Source: an uncultured Draconibacterium sp. | GTDB taxonomy: Bacteria > Bacteroidota > Bacteroidia > Bacteroidales > Prolixibacteraceae | Length of the DNA stretch: 64,000 bases | Direction: 5' to 3' | NCBI RefSeq assembly: GCF_963677565.1 | Contig: NZ_OY781981.1 | Coordinates: 2,405,001 to 2,469,000, forward strand | Part shown: positions 17,491 to 25,342 of the stretch, piece by piece | Layout of the letters: the number at the start of each line of letters is the position of its first letter | Numbering within the stretch: position 1 is the first letter of the stretch | The notes under the pieces: model-generated | What the model saw: only the letters and a program-made list of their open reading frames with translations | The model's database searches: none | What the model was told of the DNA's origin: nothing | Translations under genes and position numbers: made by a program

Positions 17491-17505
17491 TAGGGAGGAA
17501 CAGTC

Positions 17506-18060
17506 ATGTCAAGAATAGGAAAATTACCCATTTCAATACCAGCAGGAGTAGAAGTAAAAGTTAACGACAACGTTGTTAGCGTAAAAGGACCTCTGGGTGA
17601 ATTGACTCAACAAATTGATCCGTCAATCGAAGTGGCAATCGAAGATGCTACTATCGAAGTTAAACGAAACGGCGAATCAAAAAAAGAAAAGTCAATGCAC
17701 GGACTGTACCGCTCTTTGATCAATAACATGGTGGAAGGCGTATCGAAAGGATACGAAATAAAAATGGAGTTAGTTGGTGTTGGTTATCGTGCCGAAGTAT
17801 TGCCCGATAACGTGCTAGACCTTGTATTAGGTTTTGCTCACCATACTTACCTGCAACTTCCAGCTGAAGTAAAAGTAGAGGCTGTATCTGATAAACGTAG
17901 TACTCCAACCGTGACCCTGAAAAGTCACGACAAACAATTAATTGGTCAGGTGGCTGCGAAAATCAGATCATTCCGTAAACCTGAACCTTACAAAGGAAAA
18001 GGTATTAAGTTTGTTGGCGAAGAATTGAGGCGTAAAGCTGGTAAAGCCGCTGCAAAATAA
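17506..18060 (+). CDS. rplF: 50S ribosomal protein L6
   Basis: A 184-residue L6 (uL6): MSRIGKLPISIPAGVEV, the first repeat, and the second-repeat signature PEPYKGKGIKFVGEELRRKAGKAA. It lies near the factor-binding site by the sarcin-ricin loop. Confidence 0.98.
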   Translation: MSRIGKLPISIPAGVEVKVNDNVVSVKGPLGELTQQIDPSIEVAIEDATIEVKRNGESKKEKSMHGLYRSLINNMVEGVSKGYEIKMELVGVGYRAEVLPDNVLDLVLGFAHHTYLQLPAEVKVEAVSDKRSTPTVTLKSHDKQLIGQVAAKIRSFRKPEPYKGKGIKFVGEELRRKAGKAAAK

Positions 18061-18081
18061 TTTTTTAAAAGATTAATTATT

Positions 18082-18438
18082 ATGGCATTAACAAAAGTTC
18101 AAAGGCGAGCAAGAATAAAAAGTCGCGTACGCACAGTTGTTTCCGGCACAGCAGAACGTCCAAGATTAAGTGTTTACAGAAGTAACAAACAAATCTACGT
18201 TCAGGTTATCGACGACCTGCAAGGAACAACTCTATTAGCAGTTTCATCTTCAGACAAAGGAATCGCTGATGCCAGCGGTACAAAATCTGAAAAAGCTGCA
18301 ATGGTTGGTAAAGCAGTTGCCGAAAAAGCACTGGCAGCCGGAATTACTGAAGTTGTATTCGACAGAGGTGGTAACTTATACCACGGAAGAGTAAAACAAT
18401 TAGCTGACGCTGCCCGCGAAGGTGGCCTTAAATTCTAA
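18082..18438 (+). CDS. rplR: 50S ribosomal protein L18
   Basis: A 118-residue L18 (uL18), recognised by RRARIKSRVRTVVSGTAERPRL-type start, YVQVIDDLQGTTL, and the terminal VVFDRGGNLYHGRVKQLADAAREGGLKF block. It carries 5S rRNA into the 50S subunit together with L5. Confidence 0.98.
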   Translation: MALTKVQRRARIKSRVRTVVSGTAERPRLSVYRSNKQIYVQVIDDLQGTTLLAVSSSDKGIADASGTKSEKAAMVGKAVAEKALAAGITEVVFDRGGNLYHGRVKQLADAAREGGLKF

Positions 18439-18444
18439 TACATT

Positions 18445-18960
18445 ATGGCGAAAGTAAGTAATAAAGTAAAAACAAGCGACCTGGAATTAAAAGACAGGTT
18501 GGTAGCCATTAACCGTGTAACCAAAGTAACAAAAGGTGGACGTACATTTAGTTTTTCTGCCATTGTTGTTGTTGGAAACGAGGATGGAATTGTAGGTTGG
18601 GGCCTTGGTAAAGCAAGCGAAGTAACTACTGCAATTGCTAAAGGTGTTGACGCAGCTAAAAAGAACCTGGTAAAAGTTCCTGTAATTAACGGAACAATAC
18701 CACACGAACAAACCGCAAAATTTGGCGGAGCTAACATCTTATTAAAACCTGCATCGTCGGGTACCGGTCTTAAAGCTGGTGGTGCGATGCGTGCTGTACT
18801 TGAAAGTGCAGGTATTCATGATGTATTAGCCAAATCTAAAGGTTCATCAAACCCACATAACCTGGTAAAAGCAACAATGGGAGCTTTAACCGAGTTAAGG
18901 GATGCGTATACAGTAGCAGAACACAGAGGTGTTTCAGTGGAAAAAGTTTTTAAAGGATAA
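18445..18960 (+). CDS. rpsE: 30S ribosomal protein S5
   Basis: A 171-residue S5 (uS5) with the AINRVTKVTKGGRTFSFSA start of the double-stranded-RNA-binding fold, VGNEDGIVGWGLGKASEV and GTGLKAGGAMRAVLE. It acts in mRNA helicase activity at the entry channel and in decoding fidelity. It begins six bases after rplR. Confidence 0.98.
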   Translation: MAKVSNKVKTSDLELKDRLVAINRVTKVTKGGRTFSFSAIVVVGNEDGIVGWGLGKASEVTTAIAKGVDAAKKNLVKVPVINGTIPHEQTAKFGGANILLKPASSGTGLKAGGAMRAVLESAGIHDVLAKSKGSSNPHNLVKATMGALTELRDAYTVAEHRGVSVEKVFKG

Positions 18961-18967
18961 CACAGTT

Positions 18968-19150
18968 ATGGCTAAATTAAAAATTACACAAGTAAAAAGT
19001 GGTATCGGTTCAACGAAGCGCCAAAAAGCAACACTTGAGGCGTTGGGTTTGAAAAAATTGAACCAAACTGTTGTTCACGAAGCTACTCCTCAAATTGTTG
19101 GTATGGCTAACAAATTGAGTCATTTACTTAGTATTGAAGAGGTTAAATAA
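18968..19150 (+). CDS. rpmD: 50S ribosomal protein L30
   Basis: A 60-residue L30 (uL30): MAKLKITQVKSGIGSTKRQK, then LEALGLKKLNQTVVHEATPQIVGM. The ATG at 18968, seven bases after the rpsE stop, is the natural start; the longer in-frame opening overlaps rpsE and is not conserved sequence. An 89-base structured gap follows before rplO. Confidence 0.96.
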   Translation: MAKLKITQVKSGIGSTKRQKATLEALGLKKLNQTVVHEATPQIVGMANKLSHLLSIEEVK

Positions 19151-19242
19151 TAGTTCAAACTATTGAAATTATGAAACGGGTCTTGATTACTCGAGACCCG
19201 TTCCATCTTATTCAATTGAATATAAAAATATTTAATAAGATG
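19149..19242 (+). promoter_or_regulatory. Three consecutive hairpins between rpmD and rplO, the last burying the rplO start codon
   Basis: AATAGT (19149-19154) pairs with ACTATT (19159-19164) around a TCAA loop. AACGGGTCT (19175-19183) pairs with AGACCCGTT (19194-19202). CATCTTATT (19204-19212) pairs with AATAAGATG (19234-19242), and the last three bases of that arm are the rplO ATG. A fourth small stem, AATAT with ATATT (19219-19232), fits inside the third. Nearly the whole 89-base gap is thus paired. A regulatory role is inference. Confidence 0.55.
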
Positions 19243-19686
19243 AATTTAAATAACTTACAACCTGCAGAAGGATCGACTAAAACATCAAAACGAATTGGTC
19301 GTGGTCAGGGCTCGGGCCGTGGCGGCACATCAACTCGTGGACATAAAGGTCAAAAGTCTCGTTCAGGTTATTCAAGGAAAATCGGTTTCGAAGGTGGTCA
19401 AATGCCTTTGCAGCGCGTTGTTCCTAAAATGGGTTTTAAAAACATCAACCGTGTTGAATACAAAGCGATCAACCTTGATGTATTAGAGAACATTGCTACA
19501 AAGAATAACCTGACTGTAATTGACAAAACATCCTTAGTTAACGCAGGTGTCGCGTCGAAAAACGACAAGATCAAAATTCTTGGCGGAGGTACTTTAACTA
19601 AAAAATTGGAAGTTAAAGCCGATGCATTTTCAAAAAGCGCGAAAGAAGCAATAGAAAAATTAGAAGGAACAACCGAAATAGCTTAA
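19240..19686 (+). CDS. rplO: 50S ribosomal protein L15
   Basis: A 148-residue L15 (uL15) starting MNLNNLQPAEGSTKTSKR and continuing with the Gly-rich GRGQGSGRGGTSTRGHKGQ segment and GFEGGQMPLQRVVPKMGF. The ATG at 19240 is chosen because the family starts there; an upstream in-frame ATG at 19171 would add 23 residues encoded by hairpin sequence with no family resemblance. The start codon lies in the 3' arm of a 9-bp stem. Confidence 0.97.
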   Translation: MNLNNLQPAEGSTKTSKRIGRGQGSGRGGTSTRGHKGQKSRSGYSRKIGFEGGQMPLQRVVPKMGFKNINRVEYKAINLDVLENIATKNNLTVIDKTSLVNAGVASKNDKIKILGGGTLTKKLEVKADAFSKSAKEAIEKLEGTTEIA

Positions 19687-19692
19687 ACCGTA

Positions 19693-21030
19693 ATGAAACG
19701 ATTTATAGAGACCCTAAAGAATATTTATAAGATTGAAGATCTAAGGTTCAGAATTGGAACAACACTGTTTTTCCTGTTAATTTACAGGTTAGGCTCGTTT
19801 GTTTCGCTTCCGGGAATCGATCCGGCACAGTTACAAAACCTGCAAAATCAGACTTCTGATGGATTGCTGGGATTGATAAACATGTTTTCGGGGGGTGCTT
19901 TTGCACAGGCTTCCATCTTTGCTTTAGGAATTATGCCGTATATTTCTGCCTCAATTGTTATCCAGCTAATGGGTATCGCAGTTCCCTATTTCCAGAGGTT
20001 GCAGAAAGAGGGAGAGTCAGGAAGAAGGAAAATTAACCAGATTACACGTTATTTAACCGTGTTAATTCTGATTCCACAAGCATCGGCGTATCTAACCAAT
20101 CTACATTACCAACTGCCCGATTCGGCATTCGCAATGAGTGGAATATGGTTTAATGCTCCATCAATTGTGATATTAACTGCCGGTTCGATGTTTGTACTGT
20201 GGTTAGGAGAGCGCATTACTGATAAAGGAATTGGTAATGGTATCTCACTGATCATTATGATTGGTATTATTGCTCGTTTACCTATGTCGGTGGTACAGGA
20301 ATTTGGTTCTCGTATCAACCAGCAGGGTGGAGGTTTAGTAATGTTCCTTGTTGAATTTGTTATTCTGTTCATCGTGTTCATGGCATCAATTGCCTTGGTA
20401 CAGGGAACCCGTAGGATTCCGGTACAGTATGCGAAACGAATTGTGGGTAACAAACAATATGGCGGAGTGCGCCAGTACATCCCTCTTAAAGTAAACGCCG
20501 CAGGTGTAATGCCTATTATTTTTGCGCAAGCAATTATGATGGTGCCTATTACAATTGTAGGTGTTGCTAATTCTGAAAATCTGCGTGGTGTTGCGGCTGC
20601 TTTATCAAACATCACCGGGTTTTGGTACAATTTAACACAATTTTTATTAGTGGTAGCTTTTACGTATTTTTACACCGCTATTACTATTAACCCAACGCAA
20701 ATGGCAGAAGATATGAAGAAAAACGGCGGTTTTATTCCGGGTGTTAAACCAGGAAAGAAAACAGTTGAATTTCTTGATACTGTTATGTCGCGTATAACAT
20801 TACCGGGTTCTATTTTCTTAGGGCTGGTAACGATTATGCCGGCATTTGCTATGATGATGGGAATCAGCCAGTCGTTTGCCCTGTTTTACGGTGGTACATC
20901 GCTGCTAATTCTTGTTGGTGTTGTGTTAGATACCTTACAGCAGATTGAAAGTCACTTGTTGATGCGCCATTATGACGGTTTGATGCAATCGGGCCGAATT
21001 AAAGGACGTCCGGGACTGGGAGGAATGTAA
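19693..21030 (+). CDS. secY: Protein translocase subunit SecY
   Basis: A 445-residue SecY with ten hydrophobic segments. Recognisable parts are RLGSFVSLPGIDPAQL, IFALGIMPYISASIVIQL (TM2), the RRIPVQYAKRIVGNK loop and the NPTQMAEDMKKNGGFIPGVKPG loop that contacts SecA and the ribosome. It forms the channel of the Sec translocon. The next gene is infA; the map gene that often stands between them in Bacteroidota is absent. Confidence 0.98.
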   Translation: MKRFIETLKNIYKIEDLRFRIGTTLFFLLIYRLGSFVSLPGIDPAQLQNLQNQTSDGLLGLINMFSGGAFAQASIFALGIMPYISASIVIQLMGIAVPYFQRLQKEGESGRRKINQITRYLTVLILIPQASAYLTNLHYQLPDSAFAMSGIWFNAPSIVILTAGSMFVLWLGERITDKGIGNGISLIIMIGIIARLPMSVVQEFGSRINQQGGGLVMFLVEFVILFIVFMASIALVQGTRRIPVQYAKRIVGNKQYGGVRQYIPLKVNAAGVMPIIFAQAIMMVPITIVGVANSENLRGVAAALSNITGFWYNLTQFLLVVAFTYFYTAITINPTQMAEDMKKNGGFIPGVKPGKKTVEFLDTVMSRITLPGSIFLGLVTIMPAFAMMMGISQSFALFYGGTSLLILVGVVLDTLQQIESHLLMRHYDGLMQSGRIKGRPGLGGM

Positions 21031-21090
21031 GACAAATTGTAAAGAGATTATTAGTAAAAACTTATTCAAAAAAATTTAAAAGCGAATTTT

Positions 21091-21312
21091 ATGGCAAAAC
21101 AACCATCCATAGAACAAGATGGAACAATTATAGAAGCATTATCAAACGCAATGTTTCGGGTAGAACTGGAAAACGGTCACGTTATCACAGGACATATCTC
21201 CGGGAAAATGCGAATGCATTATATTAAAATTTTGCCAGGGGATAAAGTAAAAGTAGAAATGTCTCCTTACGATTTAACTAAAGGTAGAATTACGTTTAGG
21301 TACAAAAACTAA
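21091..21312 (+). CDS. infA: Translation initiation factor IF-1
   Basis: A 73-residue IF-1 with the OB fold: KQPSIEQDGTIIEALSNAMF, FRVELENGHVITGHISGKMR and VKVEMSPYDLTKGRITFRYK. It binds the A site during initiation. It lies 60 bases after secY in an A-rich gap with no open frame. Confidence 0.98.
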   Translation: MAKQPSIEQDGTIIEALSNAMFRVELENGHVITGHISGKMRMHYIKILPGDKVKVEMSPYDLTKGRITFRYKN

Positions 21313-21315
21313 AGA

Positions 21316-21358
21316 TTGTATATGAAACGAGTCCCGGTTATGCCGGACATCGATACAA
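21316..21358 (+). promoter_or_regulatory. Structured infA-rpmJ intercistronic RNA hairpin
   Basis: TTGTAT (21316-21321) pairs with ATACAA (21353-21358), CGA (21328-21330) with TCG (21350-21352), and GTC-CGG (21331-21337, one bulged C) with CCGGAC (21343-21348) around a TTATG loop. The element fills most of the 67-base gap. Its 5' part, ATGAAACGAGTC, resembles ATGAAACGGGTC at the rpmD-rplO hairpin (19171). It precedes rpmJ-rpsM, the region where S4 acts in other bacteria. Confidence 0.5.
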
Positions 21359-21379
21359 AAAATTAAAAAAATAATTAAG

Positions 21380-21496
21380 ATGAAAACTCGTGTTTCAGTT
21401 AAAAAACGTTCAGAAGACTGCAAAATTATTCGCAGAAAAGGACGTTTGTATGTGATTAATAAAAAGAACCCTAAGTTTAAACAACGTCAGGGTTAA
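21380..21496 (+). CDS. rpmJ: 50S ribosomal protein L36, zinc-free type
   Basis: A 38-residue L36 (bL36) too short for most gene callers: it starts MKTRVSVKKRSEDCKIIRRK and ends KNPKFKQRQG. Of the four zinc ligands of the classical form (C-x2-C-x12-C-x4/5-H), only one Cys (residue 14) is left; Ser11, Asn27 and Phe33 stand at the other places, so it cannot hold zinc. This variant is common in Bacteroidota. It lies between infA and rpsM, as expected. Confidence 0.95.
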   Translation: MKTRVSVKKRSEDCKIIRRKGRLYVINKKNPKFKQRQG

Positions 21497-21521
21497 TTAA
21501 TCTTTTAAAAAGAAGAATTTT

Positions 21522-21899
21522 ATGGCACGTATAGTAGGTGTTGATATTCCAAGTAATAAAAGAGGTGAGATTGCTCTTACCTATATTTATGGTATTGGCC
21601 GCAGCAGAGCCATCACTATCCTTGACGAAGCAGGTGTAGACAGAAACCTGAAAGTACAGGATTGGACTGATGACAACTTAGCAGCTGTTCGTGGAGTTAT
21701 CGGCGATAACTTCAAAGTAGAAGGTGAGCTGAGATCTGAAGTTCAGATGAACATTAAGCGTTTAATGGATATTGGTTGTTACCGTGGTATCCGTCACCGT
21801 ATCGGTTTACCGGTTCGCGGACAGAGCACAAAAAACAACGCACGTACCCGTAAAGGTAAACGTAAAACTGTTGCTAATAAAAAAATGGCCACTAAATAA
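21522..21899 (+). CDS. rpsM: 30S ribosomal protein S13
   Basis: A 125-residue S13 (uS13): ARIVGVDIPSNKRGEIALTYIYGIGRSRA and the C-terminal GCYRGIRHRIGLPVRGQSTKNNARTRKG block. It forms bridges to the 50S subunit and touches the P-site tRNA. First gene of the alpha group proper. Confidence 0.98.
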   Translation: MARIVGVDIPSNKRGEIALTYIYGIGRSRAITILDEAGVDRNLKVQDWTDDNLAAVRGVIGDNFKVEGELRSEVQMNIKRLMDIGCYRGIRHRIGLPVRGQSTKNNARTRKGKRKTVANKKMATK

Positions 21900-21911
21900 G
21901 GAATTTGAGTT

Positions 21912-22301
21912 ATGGCAAAAAAGACAGGATCAAGTAGAAAGAGAACAGTGGTTGTTGAAGCCAATGGTATGGCTCATATCCACTCGTCTTTCAACAATAT
22001 TATTGTTACGCTGACAAACATGAATGGAGAGGTAATCTCTTGGTCGTCAGCTGGGAAAAAAGGATTCCGTGGTTCTAAAAAGAATACTCCTTATGCAGCT
22101 CAGGTAGCTTCAGAAGAGTGCGCTAAAACTGCTTATGACCTTGGACTACGTAAAGTTAAGGTATATGTTAAAGGACCTGGTAACGGTCGTGAATCAGCAA
22201 TCAGAGCTTTGGCTACTATCGGTATCCAGGTTACTGAAATTATTGATGTAACACCGCTTCCGCACAACGGTTGCAGGCCTCCTAAAAGACGTAGAGTTTA
22301 A
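21912..22301 (+). CDS. rpsK: 30S ribosomal protein S11
   Basis: A 129-residue S11 (uS11): HIHSSFNNIIVTLTNMNGEVISWSS, GPGNGRESAIRAL and the C-terminal DVTPLPHNGCRPPKRRRV. It lines the E-site mRNA exit on the platform. Thirteen bases after rpsM. Confidence 0.98.
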   Translation: MAKKTGSSRKRTVVVEANGMAHIHSSFNNIIVTLTNMNGEVISWSSAGKKGFRGSKKNTPYAAQVASEECAKTAYDLGLRKVKVYVKGPGNGRESAIRALATIGIQVTEIIDVTPLPHNGCRPPKRRRV

Positions 22302-22319
22302 TTTTAAAACGAAAAGGAA

Positions 22320-22928
22320 ATGGCAAGATATAGAGGACCAAAATCTAAAATCGCTCGTAAATTCGGAGAGCCTATCTTCGGACCGGATAAAGTTTTCGAA
22401 CACAAAAACTACCCTCCGGGGATGCACGGTTTATCTTCTAAAAGAAGAAAAACTTCGGAATACGGGCTGCAGTTAAAAGAGAAACAAAAGGCAAAATATA
22501 CTTACGGTGTATTAGAAAGACAATTCCGCACACTTTTCAAAAAAGCGCAAGCTGCTAAAGGTGTTACCGGTGAAGTGTTGCTTCAGTTGTTAGAGTCTCG
22601 TCTCGACAACGTTGTATTCCGTATGGGTATTGCTAAAACACGTGCTGCGGCACGTCAGTTTGTATCACACAAACATATTACTGTTAACGGAAAATTAGTA
22701 AATATTCCATCGTATTCGGTTAAATCTGGCGACGTTATTGGCGTTCGCGAGAAATCAAAATCGCTGGAAGAAATTACTGGCTCATTGCAATCGCGCAGAA
22801 GCTCACAGTACGAATGGTTAGAATGGGACGGCGAGCAAATGGCCGGAAAATTCCTGAACCGTCCGGAACGTGAAGAAATTCCAGAAAACATCAAAGAGCA
22901 ACTAATCGTAGAGTTGTATTCAAAATAA
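22320..22928 (+). CDS. rpsD: 30S ribosomal protein S4
   Basis: A 202-residue S4 (uS4) with MARYRGPKSKIARKFGEPI, the LRRQFRTLFKKA-type helix and the S4 RNA-binding domain LLQLLESRLDNVVFRMG...ARQFVSHKHITVNG. S4 nucleates 16S rRNA folding and in E. coli represses the alpha operon by binding an mRNA pseudoknot before rpsM. The N-terminal zinc-type Cys residues are absent. Confidence 0.98.
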   Translation: MARYRGPKSKIARKFGEPIFGPDKVFEHKNYPPGMHGLSSKRRKTSEYGLQLKEKQKAKYTYGVLERQFRTLFKKAQAAKGVTGEVLLQLLESRLDNVVFRMGIAKTRAAARQFVSHKHITVNGKLVNIPSYSVKSGDVIGVREKSKSLEEITGSLQSRRSSQYEWLEWDGEQMAGKFLNRPEREEIPENIKEQLIVELYSK

Positions 22929-22947
22929 TAAAATTACTTAGAATATT

Positions 22948-23940
22948 ATGGCAATATTAGCATTCCAAAAGCCTGACAAGGTAATAATGTTAGAATCCGA
23001 TGACAAGTTCGGACAATTCGAGTTTCGTCCCCTGGAACCGGGATACGGTATTACAATTGGTAATGCACTTCGTCGTATTCTGTTATCGTCGTTGGAAGGC
23101 TATGCAATTACAACTGTTAAAATTGAAGGTGTTGACCATGAGTTTTCTACGATTAAAGGAGTTATTGAAGATGTAACTGATATTATCCTTAATCTGAAGC
23201 AAGTTCGTTTTAAAAACGAGGTGGAAGATTTTGACAGCGAAAAAGTATCTGTTTCAATCAGCGGCCAGGAAGAATTTACGGCCGGCGACATTAACAAATT
23301 TATGACCGGTTTCAGAGTACTGAATCCTGAGTTGGTAATTTGCAGAATGGAGTCGGATGTGAAAATTCAAATGGAGTTGAACATCAGCAAAGGACGTGGT
23401 TACGTTCCTGCTGTTGAAAACAAGCCGGTTGAAGAAGAATTTGGTGTAATTCCGATCGACTCGATCTACACGCCAATTAAAAAGGTAAAATACGCCGTTG
23501 AAAACTATCGTGTTGAGCAAAAAACCGACTATGAAAAATTAGTTCTGGATATTGCAACCGATGGTTCTGTTCACCCAAAAGATGCATTAAAAGAAGCAGC
23601 CAAAATTCTTATCTATCACTTCATGCTGTTCTCAGACGAAAAGATCACTCTTGATACGGATGAGAAATTTGCAAACGAAGAGTTTGACGAAGAAGTACTG
23701 CACATGCGTCAGTTGTTGAAAACTAAACTGGTTGATATGGATCTTTCGGTTCGTGCTTTGAATTGTTTGAAAGCTGCGGATGTAGATACATTAGGAGACC
23801 TGGTTACCTACAACAGAAACGACCTGCTGAAATTCAGAAACTTTGGTAAAAAATCGTTAACCGAATTGGATGACCTTTTAGATAACATGGGACTGAATTT
23901 TGGAATGGATATTTCCAAGTATAAACTTGATAAGGAGTAA
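22948..23940 (+). CDS. rpoA: RNA polymerase alpha subunit
   Basis: A 330-residue alpha subunit. The N-terminal assembly domain shows FRPLEPGYGITIGNALRRILLSSLEGYAI-type sequence; a linker follows; the C-terminal domain (about residues 255-320) has ALNCLKAADVDTLGDLV and LLKFRNFGKKSLTELDD, the DNA-binding and activator-contact surface. It is in its usual place between rpsD and rplQ. Confidence 0.98.
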   Translation: MAILAFQKPDKVIMLESDDKFGQFEFRPLEPGYGITIGNALRRILLSSLEGYAITTVKIEGVDHEFSTIKGVIEDVTDIILNLKQVRFKNEVEDFDSEKVSVSISGQEEFTAGDINKFMTGFRVLNPELVICRMESDVKIQMELNISKGRGYVPAVENKPVEEEFGVIPIDSIYTPIKKVKYAVENYRVEQKTDYEKLVLDIATDGSVHPKDALKEAAKILIYHFMLFSDEKITLDTDEKFANEEFDEEVLHMRQLLKTKLVDMDLSVRALNCLKAADVDTLGDLVTYNRNDLLKFRNFGKKSLTELDDLLDNMGLNFGMDISKYKLDKE

Positions 23941-23946
23941 AAGGCA

Positions 23947-24570
23947 ATGAGACATAATAAGAAATTTAATCACTTAGGCCGTAAAGCACCACATCGTAAA
24001 GCGATGTTGGCAAACATGGCAAGTTCACTTATCGCGCATAAGAGAATTTCAACTACTGTTGCAAAAGCAAAAGCTTTGCGTATGTACGTTGAGCCGCTGA
24101 TTACTAAGGCAAAAGAAGATACAACACATTCGCGCAGGGTAGTTTTTAGCTACTTGCAAGATAAAGATGCTGTATCGGAATTGTTCCGCGAAGTAGCTGT
24201 AAAAGTTGCTGACCGTCCGGGAGGATACACTCGTATTCTTAAAACCGGTAGCCGTTTAGGCGACAACGCTGATATGTGTATCATCGAGTTGGTAGACTTC
24301 AACGAAGCTATGTTAGCTGCAAAAGAAGAAGCTGCTGCACCTAAAAAACGTCGTTCGCGTCGTGGTGGTGCTAAAAAAGCTACTGAAGTTGCTGCACAAG
24401 CTGCACCTTTAGCCGATGCTGAAACTGCTGTTGATGTAGACACAGAAGAAGGCGCAATGGACAAAGAGGAAAATGCTGTAGCTGCACAAGCTGCTCCATT
24501 AGCCGATGCTGAAGCAAGCGAAGAGCCTAAAGCTGACGAGTCAGCAGACGAAGAAAAGAAAGAAGACTAA
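23947..24570 (+). CDS. rplQ: 50S ribosomal protein L17 with long acidic C-terminal tail
   Basis: The first ~130 residues are a standard L17 (bL17): HLGRKAPHRKAMLANMASSL, EPLITKAKEDTTHSRR and ADRPGGYTRILKTGSRLGDNA. The remaining ~75 residues are an Ala/Glu/Asp-rich tail that follows a basic KKRRSRRGGAKKA patch. Inside the tail the block AAQAAPLADAE occurs twice, and the DNA of both copies is nearly the same, so the tail grew by internal duplication. L17 lies near the tunnel exit; the tail's role is unknown. Last gene of the supercluster, followed by two terminators. Confidence 0.96.
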   Translation: MRHNKKFNHLGRKAPHRKAMLANMASSLIAHKRISTTVAKAKALRMYVEPLITKAKEDTTHSRRVVFSYLQDKDAVSELFREVAVKVADRPGGYTRILKTGSRLGDNADMCIIELVDFNEAMLAAKEEAAAPKKRRSRRGGAKKATEVAAQAAPLADAETAVDVDTEEGAMDKEENAVAAQAAPLADAEASEEPKADESADEEKKED

Positions 24571-24590
24571 TAATTTTCTTTACCATATTG

Positions 24591-24625
24591 AAAAGCGGGA
24601 TTGCATTTGCAGTCCGGCTTTTTCA
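24591..24625 (+). terminator. Terminator 1 after rplQ
   Basis: AAAAGC-GGGATTGC (24591-24604) pairs with GCAGTCCG-GCTTTT (24609-24622) around ATTT with a single mismatch, and is followed by Ts. Confidence 0.85.
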
Positions 24626-24632
24626 TAAATAG

Positions 24633-24669
24633 ATGCCATTTCAATCTATATTTGAAATGGCATTTTTTT
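24633..24669 (+). terminator. Terminator 2 after rplQ
   Basis: A perfect 12-bp stem, ATGCCATTTCAA (24633-24644) with TTGAAATGGCAT (24652-24663), is followed by seven Ts. It backs up terminator 1 and separates the supercluster from the convergent kinase gene. Confidence 0.9.
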
Positions 24670-24688
24670 ATGTTCTTTTTTAAAAGAT

Positions 24689-25309
24689 CTAAAATAAACC
24701 GTGTATCTGAGCATCGATCTTATCGATTACAAAACTCAGGTCTTCAGGATTGGCAGTAAAGTCAAGATCATCAACATTAATCACCAAAAGTTTTCCCATT
24801 TTATAACCGGTAATCCAGTTTTCGTAACGCTCGTTTAGCTGTTTCAAATAATCTAAACGAATAGAGTTTTCGTACTCGCGTCCACGTTTCTGAATCTGGT
24901 TTACCAGCGTTGGAATTGATGCCCGCAAATAAATCAACAAATCGGGTGGCTGAATAAGGCTGGCCATCAAATCGAACAACGATTTATAGTTGCCAAAATC
25001 GCGGGTGCTCATAAGTCCCATGGCGTGCAGGTTAGGCGCAAAAATCTCGGCATCCTCGTAAATCGTACGGTCTTGTATAATCGTTTTTCCCGATTTGCGG
25101 ATATCGATAATCTGTTTAAAACGCGAATTCAAAAAGTAAATCTGCAGGTTAAAAGACCAACGCTGCATGTCGTTATAAAAATCATTCAAATAAGGATTCT
25201 CGTCTACGTCTTCGTAATGTGGGGTCCATTTATAGTGTTTTGCCAGAAGTTCGCTCAAAGTTGTTTTTCCGGCACCAATGTTACCCGCTATTGCAATGTG
25301 CATATTCAA
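24689..25309 (-). CDS. Deoxynucleoside kinase (dNK/dAK-dGK family)
   Basis: A 206-residue kinase with P-loop GNIGAGKTT at residues ~9-17, the EDVDENPYLNDFYNDMQRW substrate segment, the DRTIYEDAEIF motif and LIYLRASIPTLVNQIQKRGRE with the LID arginines. The family phosphorylates deoxynucleosides for the salvage of DNA precursors. Which base is used cannot be told from the sequence; related Bacteroidota proteins are usually called deoxyadenosine/deoxyguanosine kinase. Codon 3 is a second possible ATG start. Confidence 0.9.
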   Translation of the reverse strand: MNMHIAIAGNIGAGKTTLSELLAKHYKWTPHYEDVDENPYLNDFYNDMQRWSFNLQIYFLNSRFKQIIDIRKSGKTIIQDRTIYEDAEIFAPNLHAMGLMSTRDFGNYKSLFDLMASLIQPPDLLIYLRASIPTLVNQIQKRGREYENSIRLDYLKQLNERYENWITGYKMGKLLVINVDDLDFTANPEDLSFVIDKIDAQIHGLF

Positions 25310-25342
25310 TATATTTTTTTGAAATTCTAAAGTATAAAAAAA

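Noticed and set aside
19171..19239. N-terminal extension of L15 from the ATG at 19171
   Set aside because: The 23 added residues would be encoded by hairpin sequence and do not match L15 proteins; the ATG at 19240 gives the normal length.
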